Assembly (NCBI GenBank): GCA_028707675.1
Contig: JAQWAM010000120.1
Span: 1-5,589, forward strand
Length of the DNA: 5,589 nt
Origin: Kiritimatiellia bacterium
Lineage (GTDB): Bacteria; Verrucomicrobiota; Kiritimatiellia; RFP12; UBA1067
Reading direction: 5' to 3'
In this document: piece after piece, positions 5,145 through 5,589 of the stretch
Layout: each line of letters starts with the position of its first letter
Numbering within the stretch: the stretch's first letter is position 1
Position numbers and translations under genes: made by a program
Notes under the pieces: model-generated
Seen by the model: only the letters and a program-made list of their open reading frames with translations
The model's database searches: none
Told to the model about the DNA's origin: nothing

Positions 5145-5589
5145 TTAATGAAGATGTCGATCATCCTGGGACGTTCGGGTGTCGCAGTCTCTCTGCCGCA
5201 CCACCTCGTACAGCGCCACGGCGCCGGCGACACCGGCGTTGAGCGAGGCCACGCGGCCTTTCATCGGCAGGCAGGCGATGAAGTCGCATGTCTCGCGCAC
5301 GAGGCGCGAGAGCCCGCGGCCTTCGCTGCCGACCGCCAGACCGACGCGGCCTTTGAAGTCCACGGCGGTGTGGGGGCGCGCGTCCGGACCCATATCGAGC
5401 CCGGTGATCCAGGCGCCCTGCGCCTGGATCTCTTTCATGGCTCTGACCAGGTTGACCACCTTGGCCACGCGCATGTGTTCGGAGGCCCCGGCGGAAGCGC
5501 GCGCCGCGGCGGGCGTGATGCCGGCGGCGCGGTCTGCGGGCAGCAGCACCGCCGTGACGCCGGCCGCGTCGGCGGTGCGCAGCAGCGAG
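5145..5589 (-). CDS. rlmB: SpoU/TrmH family 23S rRNA 2'-O-methyltransferase, C-terminal 147 residues (5' end cut)
   Basis: The frame is open to the window edge, so only the C-terminal part is present. All three SpoU knot motifs are visible. Motif 1 is the L-R-T-A-D-A-A-G-V-T-A-V stretch at the edge of the window. Motif 2 is V-G-L-A-V-G-S-E-G-R-G-L. Motif 3 is L-P-M-K-G-R-V-A-S-L-N-A-G-V-A-G-A-V-A-L-Y-E. These build the trefoil knot that binds S-adenosylmethionine. The pattern A-D-A-A-G-V...P-A-D-R-A-A-G-I-T followed by A-S-A-G-A-S-E-H resembles RlmB, which methylates G2251 of 23S rRNA; TrmH or another SpoU member cannot be fully excluded. Motif 3 reads S-L-N-A-G-V where S-L-N-V-S-V is common. 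A short polar tail of about 14 residues follows the usual E-V-V-R-Q-R end. GH20 follows 32 bp downstream. Confidence 0.88.
   Translation of the reverse strand, partial: SLLRTADAAGVTAVLLPADRAAGITPAAARASAGASEHMRVAKVVNLVRAMKEIQAQGAWITGLDMGPDARPHTAVDFKGRVGLAVGSEGRGLSRLVRETCDFIACLPMKGRVASLNAGVAGAVALYEVVRQRDCDTRTSQDDRHLH

Noticed and set aside
5547..5549. GTG at 5549 as the start of the methyltransferase
   Set aside because: The frame continues upstream to the window edge with conserved motif 1 residues (L-R-T-A-D-A-A-G), so the real start is outside the window.

Overview
This window is a GC-rich bacterial chromosome segment with almost everything on the minus strand. The housekeeping part is the 3' end of an SpoU-type 23S rRNA methyltransferase (rlmB-like), a GH20 hexosaminidase-like glycoside hydrolase, and a tRNA-Arg(ACG)/initiator tRNA-Met pair with CCA encoded in the DNA. 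An rlmB-GH20 pairing in GC-rich DNA would fit a free-living, polysaccharide-using Gram-negative, perhaps of the Lentisphaerota/Kiritimatiellota/Planctomycetota type. That taxonomic guess is weak because no marker in the window fixes it.

Layout from left to right: (1) 1-342, a HicAB type II toxin-antitoxin operon on the minus strand, with hicA complete and only the first 18 codons of hicB present. (2) 343-526, a GC-rich intergenic stretch. (3) 527-847, a plus-strand cupin protein with an intact metal site. (4) 856-929, a truncated second copy of the 3' part of the initiator tRNA gene. (5) 930-3020, a segment carrying a hipB-hipA toxin-antitoxin operon, a 70-bp near-perfect palindrome and T/G-rich flanks, but no integrase. 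(6) 3044-3212, the intact tRNA pair. (7) 3286-5112, the GH20 gene. (8) 5145-5589, the partial methyltransferase.

The main structural signal is a 74-bp direct repeat (73/74 identical), at 856-929 and 3021-3094. It covers the initiator tRNA from just before the anticodon arm through the CCA end plus 23 bp downstream. This is the classic footprint of tyrosine-recombinase integration into a tRNA gene. It brackets a segment of about 2.1 kb whose only genes are hipB and hipA, so it reads as a minimal or decayed tRNA-associated genomic islet carrying a toxin-antitoxin module. The terminator of the tRNA operon straddles the inner edge of the repeat: one stem arm lies inside the repeat, the other arm and the T-tract lie in the islet. 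The outer copy next to the cupin gene has no partner arm, so its flank may not be the original chromosomal flank. The locus may have accreted several pieces, including the cupin and hicAB.

Both toxin-antitoxin operons have recognisable sigma-70-like promoters whose -10 boxes sit inside small palindromes. In both, the start codon falls only a few bases after the expected transcription start, predicting autoregulated, nearly leaderless messages. I see no CRISPR array, transposase, integrase, rRNA or riboswitch.
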